From positions 1,241,001 to 1,305,000 of the forward strand of contig NZ_CP015637.1 in NCBI RefSeq assembly GCF_001708445.1: a stretch of 64,000 bases of DNA. Reading direction: 5' to 3'. This DNA comes from Pseudomonas fluorescens (GTDB lineage: Bacteria > Pseudomonadota > Gammaproteobacteria > Pseudomonadales > Pseudomonadaceae). Shown in pieces: positions 26,338 to 37,625 of this stretch; within the stretch, counting starts at the first letter, position 1; every line of letters starts with the position of its first letter. The translations under genes were made by a program, and so were the position numbers. The notes under the pieces were generated by a model. That model saw only the letters and a program-made list of their open reading frames with translations. It did not search any database and was not told the origin of the DNA.

Positions 26338-27876
26338 TCAGGCTGCCTGGATGCGGCTACGGTTCTGTTCAACCTTGGACAGGTAACGTTGCACGTTGTC
26401 CTGTTCTTCCGGGGTGGTGAACAGGCCGAGCTTGGTGCGGCGCCACAGGATGTCCTGGGGTTGGGTCGCCCACTCTTCGGCACACAGGTAGTCGACTTCG
26501 CGGGTGTACAGGCCGCCACCCAGGTGGTCACCCAGGTCGGCCAGGGTGTGTACGCCTTCCAGCAGGCGCCAGGTACGGCTGCCGTAGGTGGTGGACCAAC
26601 GGCGTGCGATCTCGCTGGGTATCCAGTCGAATTTGGCGCGAATGGCCTCGGCCAGCGCTTCTGGCGTGGTCATGTCCTCGCCACCGGGCAGGCTGGCCGT
26701 GGCAGTCCAGCTTGGGCGCATCTGGGTGAAGTACGGTGCCAATTGCGCCATCGCCGATTCGGCGAGCTTGCGATAGGTGGTCAGCTTGCCGCCGAATACC
26801 GACAGGATCGGTGCTTCGCCCGTGCCGCCGGAGAGGGACAGGGTGTAGTCGCGGGTGATGGCCGAGGGGTTGTCCGACTCGTCATTGCACAGCGGACGCA
26901 CCCCGGAATAGGTGTGGACGATGTCGTCGCGGCTCAGCTGTTTCTTGAAGTGGGCGTTGACGACTTTGAGCATGTAGTCGGTTTCGCCTTCGGTAATCGC
27001 CACTTTTGCCGGGTCGCCGGTGTATTCGCGGTCGGTGGTGCCGATGATGGTCAGGTGGTTCAGGTAGGGAATGGTGAAGACGATACGCTGGTCTTCGTTC
27101 TGCAGGATGTGCGCGTGGGCGCCTTCATACAATTTCGGCACGATCAGGTGGCTGCCCTGGATCAGGCGGATACCGTAGGGCGAGTCGAGCTTCAGGTCTT
27201 CCTTGATGAACTTGGCGACCCATGGGCCGGCTGCATTCACCAGCGCCTTGGCGCGGATCGAGAACAGGCTGCCATCGGCGCGTTCCATGTTCATTTCCCA
27301 CAGGCCCTTGCTGCGGTGGGCGCTGACGCAACGGGTCTGGGTGTGGATATGCGCGCCTTTTTCACGGGCGGCGATGGCATTGAGTACGACCAGGCGGGCG
27401 TCATCGACCCAGCAGTCGGAGTATTCGAAGCCTTTGGTGATTTCGCTTTTCAGCGGGCTGTCAGGGCCGAACTTGAGGCTTTTCGAGCCGGCGAGCTTTT
27501 CCCGCTTGCCCAAGTGGTCATACAGGAACAGGCCGGCACGGATCATCCACGCCGGACGCAGGTGCGGGCGGTGTGGCAGCACAAAGCGCATTTGTTTGAC
27601 GATGTGCGGTGCCTTGCCCAGCAGCACTTCACGTTCGGCCAGGGCTTCGCGCACCAGGCGGAATTCGTAATGTTCGAGGTAGCGCAGGCCGCCATGGATC
27701 AGCTTGCTGCTGGCGGAAGAGGTGTGGCTGGCCAGGTCGTCCTTTTCGCAAAGGAACACCGACAGACCGCGCCCGGCTGCGTCTGCTGCAATGCCGACGC
27801 CATTGATCCCGCCACCGATAACGGCAACGTCATAGACTTCGGCAAGCGGTGGAGCAGGCAAGGTAGAAGGGTTCAT
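26338..27876 (-). CDS. glpD: Glycerol-3-phosphate dehydrogenase (FAD, respiratory)
   Basis: 512 residues from ATG 27876. The FAD-binding dinucleotide fold is at the N-terminus (DVAVIGGGINGVGIAADAAGRG), followed by family motifs SSASSKLIHGGLRYLE and GVRPL, and a C-terminal domain. It oxidises glycerol-3-phosphate to DHAP at the inner membrane and passes electrons to quinone. It ends the glpF-glpK-glpR-glpD gene row, all on the minus strand. A GlpR-like palindrome is 36-49 bp before its start, so it probably has its own GlpR-controlled promoter. Confidence 0.96.
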   Translation of the reverse strand: MNPSTLPAPPLAEVYDVAVIGGGINGVGIAADAAGRGLSVFLCEKDDLASHTSSASSKLIHGGLRYLEHYEFRLVREALAEREVLLGKAPHIVKQMRFVLPHRPHLRPAWMIRAGLFLYDHLGKREKLAGSKSLKFGPDSPLKSEITKGFEYSDCWVDDARLVVLNAIAAREKGAHIHTQTRCVSAHRSKGLWEMNMERADGSLFSIRAKALVNAAGPWVAKFIKEDLKLDSPYGIRLIQGSHLIVPKLYEGAHAHILQNEDQRIVFTIPYLNHLTIIGTTDREYTGDPAKVAITEGETDYMLKVVNAHFKKQLSRDDIVHTYSGVRPLCNDESDNPSAITRDYTLSLSGGTGEAPILSVFGGKLTTYRKLAESAMAQLAPYFTQMRPSWTATASLPGGEDMTTPEALAEAIRAKFDWIPSEIARRWSTTYGSRTWRLLEGVHTLADLGDHLGGGLYTREVDYLCAEEWATQPQDILWRRTKLGLFTTPEEQDNVQRYLSKVEQNRSRIQAA

Positions 27877-27911
27877 CGGCTGGCCTCGCGATCTTTTTCG
27901 TATTGGAATTC

Positions 27912-27925
27912 GAACATTAATGTTC
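27912..27925. promoter_or_regulatory. Candidate GlpR operator at glpD
   Basis: GAACATTAATGTTC is a perfect 14-bp palindrome, extended by CG on one side (ATGTTCG on the minus strand). The half-site ATGTTCG is the core of the E. coli GlpR operator. glpR is the next gene, so operator function is plausible. Confidence 0.6.
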
Positions 27926-28061
27926 ATTTGCGAAAATGGTAGCTGATAAACGCGCCCACAGCCACCCGACTTCGATTGAAAAAACTCATCGAAGGGGCGA
28001 GAAAAGAAAATTTGTGAACATGAAACCGAGGCAGGCTTAGGTAATGGCCTGTCAGATAGAT

Positions 28062-28152
28062 CGCCATCGGGGCAAGTCGAATCGTCGCACCGCCCCTCCC
28101 ACATTTGAGCGGGTTCACACATCAAAGGTGGGAGGAGCTCGCCCCGATGGCG
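28062..28152. repeat. Palindromic repeat between glpR and glpD
   Basis: Outer arms CGCCATCGGGGC (28062-28073) and GCCCCGATGGCG (28141-28152) are perfect inverted repeats. Inner arms CCTCCCACATTTGA and ATCAAAGGTGGGAGG are imperfect. It belongs to the same sequence family as the outer part of the 7155-7445 element. Confidence 0.7.
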
Positions 28153-28164
28153 TCAATGCAGGCG

Positions 28165-28920
28165 CTAGACCACTTCCAGGCGAACCTTATGCTGGTTCAA
28201 CAACTGCACCAGCGCCGGCACGGGCTGCTGGTCGGTCACCAGGCAGTCCACCAGGCTGATCGGCCCAAGGCGAATCATGGCATTGCGCCCGAACTTGCTC
28301 GAGTCCGCCGCCAGGATCACCTGGCGTGCATTGGCGATGATCGCCTGTGACACCCGCACTTCCTGGTAATCGAAGTCGAGCAGGCTGCCGTCCTCGTCAA
28401 TGCCGCTGATACCCACCAGGGCGAAGTCGACTTTGAACTGGTTGATAAAGTCCACGCTGGCCTGGCCCACCACGCCGCCATCACGGCGCACATTACCGCC
28501 GGTCAGCAACACATCGAAGTCGTCCTTGGCACTGAGCATGGTGGCGACGTTGAGGTTGTTGGTGATGATTTTCAGGTGATTGTGGTTTAACAGCGCACGT
28601 GCGATGGATTCGGTGGTGGTGCCGATGTTGATGAACAGCGACGCGTGATCGGGGATTTGCGCGGCGATGGCTTCGCCGATGCGCTGTTTCTCGTCGCGCA
28701 TCTGGTCGGCACGCATGGCGTAGGCGGTGTTTTCGACACTGGAGTCATAGGCCGCGCCGCCGTGGTAGCGGCGCAGCAGATTGGCGTCCGCCAGCTGGTT
28801 GATATCGCGGCGGATGGTTTGCGGGGTGACAACGAATAGCTGCGCCATTTCCTCGATACTGACGTAGCCGCGTTCGCGGACCAGTTCGAGGATTTGTTGC
28901 TGGCGGGGAGGCAGATTCAT
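28165..28920 (-). CDS. glpR: DeoR-family glycerol-3-phosphate regulon repressor
   Basis: 251 residues. DeoR-type N-terminal HTH ([21 protein letters not shown], ~19-40) and a sugar-phosphate-binding C-terminal domain ([31 protein letters not shown]). It represses glp genes; glycerol-3-phosphate relieves it. It lies between glpK and glpD in the usual pseudomonad order. Confidence 0.93.
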   Translation of the reverse strand: MNLPPRQQQILELVRERGYVSIEEMAQLFVVTPQTIRRDINQLADANLLRRYHGGAAYDSSVENTAYAMRADQMRDEKQRIGEAIAAQIPDHASLFINIGTTTESIARALLNHNHLKIITNNLNVATMLSAKDDFDVLLTGGNVRRDGGVVGQASVDFINQFKVDFALVGISGIDEDGSLLDFDYQEVRVSQAIIANARQVILAADSSKFGRNAMIRLGPISLVDCLVTDQQPVPALVQLLNQHKVRLEVV

Positions 28921-29015
28921 GGGGCGTCCTTTGGGCTGCCATACAAAAGTGGCCCATGATGACGCAGGAATCTGCTCCCTGCCAGTTACAACCCTATATG
29001 GGTCCTGCGCTTGGC

Positions 29016-30599
<1,584 letters not shown>

Positions 30600-30602
30600 C
30601 TA

Positions 30603-31457
30603 TCAGGAAATACGCGTTTCGCCGTTGACGGCGGCTTCTTTGGCCTCCGCTGCGGCAGGTGCGGCGCTTGGCAGATGGCGGGCAATCAGCCCGCGATAAG
30701 CTGCGGCACCGAGGCAAGCACCGACAATCGGCGCGAAAATCGGAACCAGGAAGTAGGGAATGTCGCGTCCGCCAGTAAAGGCCATTTCACCCCAGCCGGC
30801 GAAAAAGGTCATCAGCTTGGGCCCGAAATCCCGCGCAGGGTTCATCGCAAAACCGGTCAATGGGCCCATGGCGCTGCCGATGACTGCGATCAGCAAGCCA
30901 ATCAGCAACGGAGCAAGGGGGCCGCGTGGCAAGCCGTTGTTATCGTCGGTCAGGGCCATGATCACGCCCATCAGGATGGCGGTGATGACCATTTCCACCA
31001 GGAACGCCTGAGCGGTGCTCAGCAGCGCATGGGGGTAGGTCGAAAACACCGAGGCTAGTTCCAGGCTGGCCTGGGTCCCACGCACCAAATGGTGGGTTTG
31101 TTCGTAATCGAAAAACAGATTGCTATAGAGCATGTACACCAGCGCCGCGGAGCAGAAGGCACCGGCGACCTGGGCGAGGATATAGAAGGGCAGCTTACGC
31201 TTGTCGAAATCGGCGAAAAGACACAGGGCAATACTCACCGCCGGATTGAGGTGAGCCCCGGAGATACCGGCGCTCAGGTAGATCGCCATGCTGACGCCGA
31301 TCCCCCAGATGATACTGATTTCCCACAAACCAAAGCTGGCACCCGCGACTTTGAGGGCAGCGACACATCCTGTACCGAAGAAGATCAGAAGCGCAGTCCC
31401 CAGGAATTCGGCCATGCATTGGCTCGAAAGTGAAGGCTGTTGAAGTGCAGTTGTCAT
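30603..31457 (-). CDS. glpF: Glycerol facilitator (aquaglyceroporin)
   Basis: 284 residues from ATG 31457. Six membrane helices and both NPA boxes: HLNPAVS (~68-74) and MNPARDFGP, the D after NPAR being the glycerol-channel type. There is a Glu-rich, Ala-rich C-terminal tail. It lets glycerol diffuse into the cell for GlpK. First gene of the glp row. Confidence 0.95.
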   Translation of the reverse strand: MTTALQQPSLSSQCMAEFLGTALLIFFGTGCVAALKVAGASFGLWEISIIWGIGVSMAIYLSAGISGAHLNPAVSIALCLFADFDKRKLPFYILAQVAGAFCSAALVYMLYSNLFFDYEQTHHLVRGTQASLELASVFSTYPHALLSTAQAFLVEMVITAILMGVIMALTDDNNGLPRGPLAPLLIGLLIAVIGSAMGPLTGFAMNPARDFGPKLMTFFAGWGEMAFTGGRDIPYFLVPIFAPIVGACLGAAAYRGLIARHLPSAAPAAAEAKEAAVNGETRIS

Positions 31458-31784
31458 GGAAAACCTCAATTTGTTGTTCTTGTCAGGCGTCGGGCCTCAA
31501 CGGGCCTTGCGCGATTTTCACCGTGTCGAGGATCCCCATCCTCGGCGCGGCTTACTGCTCGAATACTGCGGCTGTATTCCTACAGTATTCGGAAACGAAA
31601 AAATATAGACAAGAATGACGCCTGTCAAAGGTCGAAAGTGAACTATTAGTCATTTTCCAACTATAGGTTTGATGAATGATCACGCTCGTCACCGCAAGTG
31701 TTGACGGGAGTCAGGGGCGTACTAGAGCGTTTTGTGTGGGCTTGGCCTAGAATCTGTCCTCTGTTTGCCACGCCTGGAGCATGC
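31458..31784. other. Divergent glpF / ybaK intergenic region with inverted repeats
   Basis: No gene is supported in these 327 bp. Two inverted repeats lie upstream of glpF: CGAGGAT-N4-ATCCTCG (31527-31544) and CGAATACTG-N14-CAGTATTCG (31560-31568 with 31583-31591). The second is a plausible GlpR or other operator for glpFK, but it does not match a known consensus well. The part nearest ybaK is A+T-rich and probably holds both promoters. Confidence 0.4.
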
Positions 31785-32255
31785 ATGACCCCTGCACTGG
31801 ATTTGTTGAAAAAAGTTCGCGCCGAACATCGCATTCACAGTTATGAACACGATCCCAAAGCGTCGTCGTATGGTCTGGAGGCCGCGGAAAAGTTGGGTCT
31901 TGACCCGGCTCAGGTGTTCAAGACCCTGTTGGCGAGCAGCGAAAAAGGCGAGTTATTGGTGGCGGTGGTGCCGGTCGTCGGAAGTCTGGATTTAAAAGCC
32001 TTGGCCCATGCGGCCGGGGTGAAAAAAGTCGAGATGGCTGACCCGGCGGCGGCGCAACGGTCGACGGGCTACCTGTTGGGCGGTATCAGCCCGCTGGGGC
32101 AGAAAAAGCGCTTGCGCACGTTTATCGATACGACGGCGCAGCCGTTCGCGACGATTTTTGTCAGTGCGGGGAGACGGGGGCTGGAAGTGGAATTGTCCGC
32201 CGCAGTGCTGGCGGAACATACCCAGGCCAAATTCGCGCCGATTGGCAGGGCTTGA
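31785..32255 (+). CDS. ybaK: Cys-tRNA(Pro)/Cys-tRNA(Cys) deacylase YbaK/EbsC
   Basis: 156 residues from the second ATG of ATGCATG (TGGAGC upstream). YbaK/EbsC fold with [20 protein letters not shown], the conserved lysine in VFKTL, and [14 protein letters not shown]. It hydrolyses mischarged Cys-tRNA(Pro). It stands alone, divergent from glpF, and is followed by a MITE-like repeat. Confidence 0.92.
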   Translation: MTPALDLLKKVRAEHRIHSYEHDPKASSYGLEAAEKLGLDPAQVFKTLLASSEKGELLVAVVPVVGSLDLKALAHAAGVKKVEMADPAAAQRSTGYLLGGISPLGQKKRLRTFIDTTAQPFATIFVSAGRRGLEVELSAAVLAEHTQAKFAPIGRA

Positions 32256-32323
32256 TCAGTTACTTCCTGATCCTGCGTATTGCCTGTAAACCATGCCCCT
32301 GGGTTGTACCGGGGCAAGCCCTA

Positions 32324-32476
32324 ATGCCGTTCAGTTAAGCGTACGTTGCCTTCTGTAGGAGCGAGCTTGCTCGCGAAAAACGTCAACGATGACGCGTGTT
32401 TCCTGAATCAACGCGGCGCCTGTGAGTTTTTCGCGAGCAAGCTCGCTCCTACAAAAAAGCCTTGACTGAACGGCAT
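32324..32476. repeat. MITE-like palindromic repeat (copy 2, without duplication)
   Basis: Same element as 14267-14475: terminal inverted repeat ATGCCGTTCAGTTAA / TTGACTGAACGGCAT (one mismatch), inner GTAGGAGCGAGCTTGCTCGC and its complement, and one copy of the unit that is doubled in copy 1. At 153 bp it shows the likely basic length. No ORF. Confidence 0.85.
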
Positions 32477-32547
32477 CAGGGCAAGGGGGGCAGTTTGCTG
32501 TGCGACGGTGCTAAGTCGGGGGCCTCCCACATTTCGACCCGGTTTCT

Positions 32548-33663
32548 TCAAATACTGCTGGCCGGGCTGTAGCGCCGTACGCCTGACTCGGACCGTGGTA
32601 CCTGCGCCGCGACGCTGCCGCAGGCCTGGAACAGCACCAGGTGTTCAGCCGCGACGCGAATCCCGACATCCGCACCGACCTGATGGTCGGCATGGCTGGG
32701 AAAGATCGATTCCAGTTGTGCGCCGGTCGGCAGTTGCAAGCGGTACAAGGTCGATGCGCCGAGGAAGGTCTTGCCGACAATTCGCGCTTTCAAAGCGCTG
32801 TCCGGCGCGTAGACGATGTCGTCCGGGCGCAGCAACACGTCCACGGCGCCGCCGGTCGGCCAGGAGTAGGCACGGTTGCCGCGCAGTTCGCCCAGCTCGG
32901 TATTGACGGATTCCGGGGTGCTTAGCTGGCCACGAATGAAATAACCCTGGCCAATGAAGCTGGCGACATAGGGCGTCAGAGGTTCGTGATAGAGGTTGTA
33001 GGGCGTATCCCACTGCTCCAGGCGGCCTTCCTTGAATACGCCGACATGGTCGCTCACGGCGAAAGCTTCTTCCTGGTCATGGGTTACCAGGATCGCACTG
33101 GTGCCGCGGGCTTTGAGGATGTCGCGCACCTCGTGGCTGAGCTTGCGCCGCAGTTCGCCATCAAGGTTGGAGAACGGCTCATCCAGCAGCAGCAGTTGGG
33201 GCTCCGGCGCCAAGGCACGGGCGAGGGCCACACGTTGCTGCTGCCCCCCGGAAAGCTCGTGGGGGAAGCGCTTGCCCAGGTTCTTCAGATTGACCAGCTC
33301 CAGCAGCTCGGCGACCACGCGGTCTTTCTGCGGGTGCTTGCGAATGCCGAAGGCGATGTTGTCGGCCACGCAGAGGTGAGGGAACAGCGCGTAGTCCTGG
33401 AAGACCATGCCAATGCGACGTTTCTCTGGGGCAAGGGTGAAGCCGGCGCTGGAGATGACTTCGCCTGCCAGGCTGATTTCACCGTCGTGCACCGGTTCGA
33501 ACCCGGCAATCGCGCGCAGGGTGGTGGTCTTGCCGCACCCCGAGGAACCCAGCAGGCAGCCGATGTCGCCGGCATTCAGGTGCAGGTTGAGATTCTGCAC
33601 CACCCGTTGGTCTTGATAGCCGCATGCCAGATTGCGCAGGTTCAGCAGTAAGGACTGGCTCAT
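32548..33663 (-). CDS. ABC transporter ATP-binding protein (FbpC/PotA-like, orphan)
   Basis: 371 residues. Walker [11 protein letters not shown], signature [15 protein letters not shown], Walker [13 protein letters not shown], His switch [10 protein letters not shown], then a C-terminal TOBE/OB domain (~240-350) typical of iron(III), spermidine or molybdate importers. No permease or binding protein is adjacent; instead it overlaps argF by 4 nt. PAO1 has a similar gene (PA3538) at argF. Substrate unknown; it may energise a permease encoded elsewhere. Confidence 0.85.
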   Translation of the reverse strand: MSQSLLLNLRNLACGYQDQRVVQNLNLHLNAGDIGCLLGSSGCGKTTTLRAIAGFEPVHDGEISLAGEVISSAGFTLAPEKRRIGMVFQDYALFPHLCVADNIAFGIRKHPQKDRVVAELLELVNLKNLGKRFPHELSGGQQQRVALARALAPEPQLLLLDEPFSNLDGELRRKLSHEVRDILKARGTSAILVTHDQEEAFAVSDHVGVFKEGRLEQWDTPYNLYHEPLTPYVASFIGQGYFIRGQLSTPESVNTELGELRGNRAYSWPTGGAVDVLLRPDDIVYAPDSALKARIVGKTFLGASTLYRLQLPTGAQLESIFPSHADHQVGADVGIRVAAEHLVLFQACGSVAAQVPRSESGVRRYSPASSI

Positions 33664-34580
33664 GCGTGGTGGTACGCCGGCTCGACCAGGAACTCAAGCA
33701 GGGCCTTTTGCGCGTGCAGGCGGTTTTCAGCCTGGTCCCAGGCGACCGAACGTTGATCGTCAAGCAGGTCGAGGCTGATTTCTTCGCCACGGTGGGCGGG
33801 CAGGCAGTGCATGAACAGCACATCCGGCGCGGCCAGGTCGAGCAGGGCGCGGGTTACCTGGAATGGCGCAAACAGCGCCAGGCGCTTGGCGGTTTCGTCT
33901 TCCTGGCCCATGGAGGTCCAGACGTCGGTGCTGACCAGATGCGCACCGATCACTGCCTCGCGCGGGTCGCGCACAACGGTGACGCGGTCACCCGCCTGTG
34001 CCAGGAAGCGGGCGTCAGGCTCGTAGCCTTCCGGGCAGGCGATACGCAGTTGGAAATCGAATTGGATCGCCGCTTCTATATAGCTGTTGCACATATTGTT
34101 GCCGTCGCCGATCCAGGCCACGGTCTTGCCCTGGATCGAGCCACGGTGTTCGAGAAAGGTCTGCATGTCCGCCAGTAACTGGCAAGGGTGCAGGTCATCG
34201 GACAGGCCGTTGATCACCGGGACGCGTGAGTTGGCGGCAAATTCAGTCAGGGTGCTGTGGGCAAAGGTACGGATCATCACCGCATCGAGCATGCGCGACA
34301 TGACGATCGCGCAATCGCTGATCGGCTCGCCACGGCCCAGTTGGGTGTCGCGCGGCGACAGGAAGATGGCCTGGCCACCCAGCTGGATCATGCCGGCTTC
34401 GAAGGACAAGCGGGTGCGAGTCGACGACTTCTCGAAAATCATCCCGAGCACGCGGTTTTTCAAAGGCTCGAACAGTACGCCGCGGTTACGCAGGTCTTTA
34501 AGCTCAATGCCTCGACGGATCACGCTGACCAGCTCTTCGGGCGTGCAATCCATCAGGGAGAGAAAGTGCCTTGCGCTCAT
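33660..34580 (-). CDS. argF: Ornithine carbamoyltransferase (anabolic)
   Basis: 306 residues from ATG 34580 (MSARHF; an extra ATG at 34583 is possible, both served by AAAGG). Carbamoyl phosphate motif [24 protein letters not shown], the ornithine-binding region [10 protein letters not shown]. It makes citrulline from ornithine in arginine synthesis. A tandem ArgR operator lies 106 bp upstream, consistent with repression by arginine. The downstream ABC ATPase is translationally coupled. Confidence 0.95.
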   Translation of the reverse strand: MSARHFLSLMDCTPEELVSVIRRGIELKDLRNRGVLFEPLKNRVLGMIFEKSSTRTRLSFEAGMIQLGGQAIFLSPRDTQLGRGEPISDCAIVMSRMLDAVMIRTFAHSTLTEFAANSRVPVINGLSDDLHPCQLLADMQTFLEHRGSIQGKTVAWIGDGNNMCNSYIEAAIQFDFQLRIACPEGYEPDARFLAQAGDRVTVVRDPREAVIGAHLVSTDVWTSMGQEDETAKRLALFAPFQVTRALLDLAAPDVLFMHCLPAHRGEEISLDLLDDQRSVAWDQAENRLHAQKALLEFLVEPAYHHA

Positions 34581-35014
34581 CATTAACTACCTTTTTGCAA
34601 CAGACCGCAGATACTCAAAGCCTTGTTTATTGTGACAACGGGCGAGACCTGCGGCGAAAGCCGCACGGGGCGACGAAATAGGGGAAGGCGCGATCTTATA
34701 ATTAAATGTCGCGTCTTACCAATAGGGCTACGGTTTTTAGGGGTGTTCAAGAAGGGCGCGAGAGCGCTTTTGAAGACGATTTCCTGACAGCAGCGGGTCA
34801 TTTGTACACTGGCGTTACGACCTTTTGCAATCTGCGAGGCCGGGCCCAGGCCAGGCTGCGTCGCTTTCAGGGGCTGCGCAGGCGTTTTCTGAAACATTTG
34901 CTCACGCTTAGCCATGGCTTAGCCTGATGCTCGTCGATTCACAGGACGAACGTTGCTGGCGCCTCTGGCGGTCGCGGCCCATAGTTGGGCCAAAGCCCAA
35001 TAAAGAGACTGGCC
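34581..35014. other. argF / molybdopterin oxidoreductase intergenic region
   Basis: 434 bp between divergent genes. It holds the ArgR operator at 34686-34727. The half next to the oxidoreductase gene is ordinary GC-rich sequence in which I see no convincing gene, hairpin or further operator. Confidence 0.5.
34686..34727 (+). promoter_or_regulatory. Tandem ArgR operator of argF
   Basis: Two head-to-tail half-sites fit TGTCGC-N8-AA-N5, the pseudomonad ArgR pattern: AGGCGC-N8-AA (34686-34701) then TGTCGC-N8-AA (34707-34722), exactly one 21-bp unit apart. The second is perfect; the first has 4 of 6 core bases. Position upstream of argF fits arginine repression. Confidence 0.8.
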
Positions 35015-37123
35015 ATGACCAAGACTCTCCATCACCGTGCCTGCCATCTGTGCGAAGCCATTTGTGGCTTGACCCTGGAAACCACCCGCGCCGACGACGG
35101 TAGCCTGGCCATTACCTCGATCAAGGGGGACCCGCAGGACACGTTCAGTCGCGGCCATATCTGCCCCAAGGCTGTGGCGTTGCAGGATATCCAGAATGAC
35201 CCGGACCGCCTGCACCAGCCTATGTTGCGGGTGGGCAGCGAATGGCAGCCGATCCCCTGGGAAGACGCCTTTGCCCTGGTCGCCGAGCGACTGGCGGGGA
35301 TCCAGGCGCGGCATGGGCAGAATGCCGTGGCGGTGTATCAGGGCAACCCCAGCGTGCACAACTATGGGCTGATGACCCACAGTAACTACTTTCTCGGCCT
35401 GTTGAAGACGCGCAATCGGTTTTCCGCAACCTCGGTGGACCAATTACCCCATCACCTCACCAGTCACCTGATGTACGGCCATGGCCTGTTGCTGCCGATC
35501 CCGGACATCGACCACACCGACTTCATGCTGATCCTCGGCGGCAACCCCCTGGCGTCCAACGGCAGCATCATGACCGTGCCTGATGTGGAGAAGCGTCTCA
35601 AGGCCATCCAGGCCCGGGGGGGCAAAGTGGTGGTGGTCGATCCGCGGCGCAGCGAGACGGCGGCGATGGCCGACCAGCACATTTTCGTGCGGCCTGGCGG
35701 GGATGCGGCGCTATTGTTTGGCTTGCTCAACACGCTGTTTGCCGAGGACCTGACCCGCGACAGCCATCTGCCGGTTGAGGGCCTGGAAGAAGTACGCCGC
35801 GCTATCGCCGGATTTACCCCAGAGGCCATGAGCCGTCAGTGTGCGGTGCCTGCCGGGCAGATTCGCCAGTTGGCGCGGGACTTCGCCGCGGCGGACAAGG
35901 CCGTGTGTTACGGACGGATGGGGGTTTCGACCCAGGCGTTCGGCACGCTGTGCCATTGGCTGGTGCAATTGATCAACCTGGTGACTGGCAACCTCGACCG
36001 CGAGGGTGGTGCGCTCTGCACCAGCCCTGCAGTGGATCTGGTGGCCTCCACCGGCGGTGGGCATTTCAACCGCTGGCAGAGCCGGGTTTCCGGGCGCCCG
36101 GAGTACGGCGGCGAGTTGCCCGTGTCGGCACTGGCTGAGGAAATGCTCACCGAAGGCGAAGGACAGATCCGCGCCCTGGTGACAGTGGCCGGTAACCCGG
36201 TGCTCTCGACACCCAATGGGCGTCAGTTGGAACAGGCTCTGGACGGGCTCGAGTTCATGGTCAGTGTCGACCTCTATATCAACGAAACCACGCGATACGC
36301 CGACCTGATCCTGCCGTCCACCTCGGCGCTGGAAAACGACCATTACGACACCACGTTCAATATGTTCGCCGTACGCAATGTCACCCGTTTCAATCGCGCG
36401 ATCCTGCCCAAGCCTGAGGGCGCGCTGCATGACTGGGAAATCTTTGTCGGGTTGGCCAAGGCTTTTGCGGCGCGGACCGGTGTGGCACTCAAGCCGATCC
36501 TACCGCCGGCGCAGATGATCGATTTCGGGCTGCGCGCGGGTGCCTACGGTGATGCGTCCGCTCACAAATTGTCGGTGGCAATGCTGGCGGACCATCCCCA
36601 TGGCGTGGACCTGGGGCCGCTCAAGCCCAATCTTGCCGAGCGACTGAAAACGGCCAACGGCCGGGTGCAGGCGGCCCCTGCGGTGATCCTGGCAGACCTG
36701 GCGCGTTTTGCGGCGCAGCCGGTACCCGTGGACGACGAACTGCTGCTGATCGGCCGCCGCCATGTGCGCAGCAACAATTCCTGGATGCATAACTATCATC
36801 GGCTGGTGAAGGGCAAGCCGCGCCATCAGTTGCTGATGCACCCTGATGACCTGGCCAGCCGTCGGTTGAGTGATGGGCAGCGGGTGAGGGTCAGTTCGCG
36901 TATCGGCATGATTGAGGTGGAGGTCGTGGCCAGTTTGGACATGATGCCTGGCGTCGTCAGCTTGCCCCATGGTTGGGGGCATGGGCGTCCGGGGGTGCAG
37001 ATGGCTATCGCCAGCACTCAGCCTGGGGCCAGTGCCAACGACCTGACCGACGAGCGGCAGTTGGATGAGCTGTCGGGGAACGCGGCGCTCAATGGCGTGC
37101 CTGTACAGGTCGCGGCCGCATAA
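35015..37123 (+). CDS. Molybdopterin-dependent oxidoreductase
   Basis: 702 residues from ATG 35015. The N-terminal [4Fe-4S] site is C-x2-C-x3-C (CHLCEAIC) plus GHICPKA, followed by molybdopterin-binding motifs (YQGNPSVHNYG, LILGGNPLASNGS, VVVDPRRSETA) and a C-terminal molydopterin dinucleotide-binding domain (MHPDDLASRRL). No Tat signal and no partner subunit, so probably a cytosolic one-subunit enzyme of the formate dehydrogenase/nitrate reductase family. Substrate not deducible. 87 bp before grxD on the same strand. Confidence 0.85.
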   Translation: MTKTLHHRACHLCEAICGLTLETTRADDGSLAITSIKGDPQDTFSRGHICPKAVALQDIQNDPDRLHQPMLRVGSEWQPIPWEDAFALVAERLAGIQARHGQNAVAVYQGNPSVHNYGLMTHSNYFLGLLKTRNRFSATSVDQLPHHLTSHLMYGHGLLLPIPDIDHTDFMLILGGNPLASNGSIMTVPDVEKRLKAIQARGGKVVVVDPRRSETAAMADQHIFVRPGGDAALLFGLLNTLFAEDLTRDSHLPVEGLEEVRRAIAGFTPEAMSRQCAVPAGQIRQLARDFAAADKAVCYGRMGVSTQAFGTLCHWLVQLINLVTGNLDREGGALCTSPAVDLVASTGGGHFNRWQSRVSGRPEYGGELPVSALAEEMLTEGEGQIRALVTVAGNPVLSTPNGRQLEQALDGLEFMVSVDLYINETTRYADLILPSTSALENDHYDTTFNMFAVRNVTRFNRAILPKPEGALHDWEIFVGLAKAFAARTGVALKPILPPAQMIDFGLRAGAYGDASAHKLSVAMLADHPHGVDLGPLKPNLAERLKTANGRVQAAPAVILADLARFAAQPVPVDDELLLIGRRHVRSNNSWMHNYHRLVKGKPRHQLLMHPDDLASRRLSDGQRVRVSSRIGMIEVEVVASLDMMPGVVSLPHGWGHGRPGVQMAIASTQPGASANDLTDERQLDELSGNAALNGVPVQVAAA

Positions 37124-37209
37124 GGTGCCCGAGCACCGCGCTGGAATTTTGCGTTACAATGCGCCACCGTGCCGACCTGTGAGTCGCAAAGTTCCAGCCG
37201 AGGTGTTCC

Positions 37210-37548
37210 ATGGATATCATCGAAACGATCAAAGAGCAGATTGCCAACAACACCATTCTGCTTTACATGAAGGGCGCCCCAAACGCTCCGCAGTGCGGTT
37301 TCTCCGCGAAGGCGTCCCAGGCCGTCATGCAGTGTGGCGAGAAATTCGCCTACGTGGATATCCTGCAAAACCCGGAAATTCGCGCCAACCTGCCTAAGTA
37401 CGCCAACTGGCCGACATTCCCACAGCTGTGGGTTGACGGTGAACTGGTCGGCGGCAGCGATATCATCACTGAAATGGCCGCTGACGGTTCGTTGCAGACG
37501 CTGATCAAAGACGCAGCGGCAAAAGCGGCAGCCAAGACTGAAGCTTGA
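37210..37548 (+). CDS. grxD: Monothiol glutaredoxin (Grx4 type)
   Basis: 112 residues with the monothiol site CGFS (QCGFSAKASQAV, ~28-31), TFPQLWVDGELVGGSDI for glutathione binding and an Ala/Lys-rich tail. Grx4 proteins carry glutathione-bound [2Fe-2S] clusters and pass them in iron-sulfur assembly. Neighbouring bfr, bfd and peroxiredoxin genes make this an iron and redox stretch. Confidence 0.95.
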   Translation: MDIIETIKEQIANNTILLYMKGAPNAPQCGFSAKASQAVMQCGEKFAYVDILQNPEIRANLPKYANWPTFPQLWVDGELVGGSDIITEMAADGSLQTLIKDAAAKAAAKTEA

Positions 37549-37570
37549 TGCTGGTGTAAAAGCGCGTAAT

Positions 37571-37608
37571 AAAAAGCCCCGCTTCTCCTGAGAGAGCGGG
37601 GCTTTTTT
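37571..37608. terminator. Bidirectional terminator between grxD and bfr
   Basis: AAAAGCCCCGCT and AGCGGGGCTTTT form a 12-bp stem (37572-37606) with A- and T-runs on either side, serving both convergent genes. Confidence 0.9.
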
Positions 37609-37625
37609 GTACCTGTCGCTAAGGG

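Noticed and set aside
34706-34927. 73-codon frame upstream of the molybdopterin oxidoreductase
   Set aside because: It begins within the ArgR operator, has no ribosome site and no known features.
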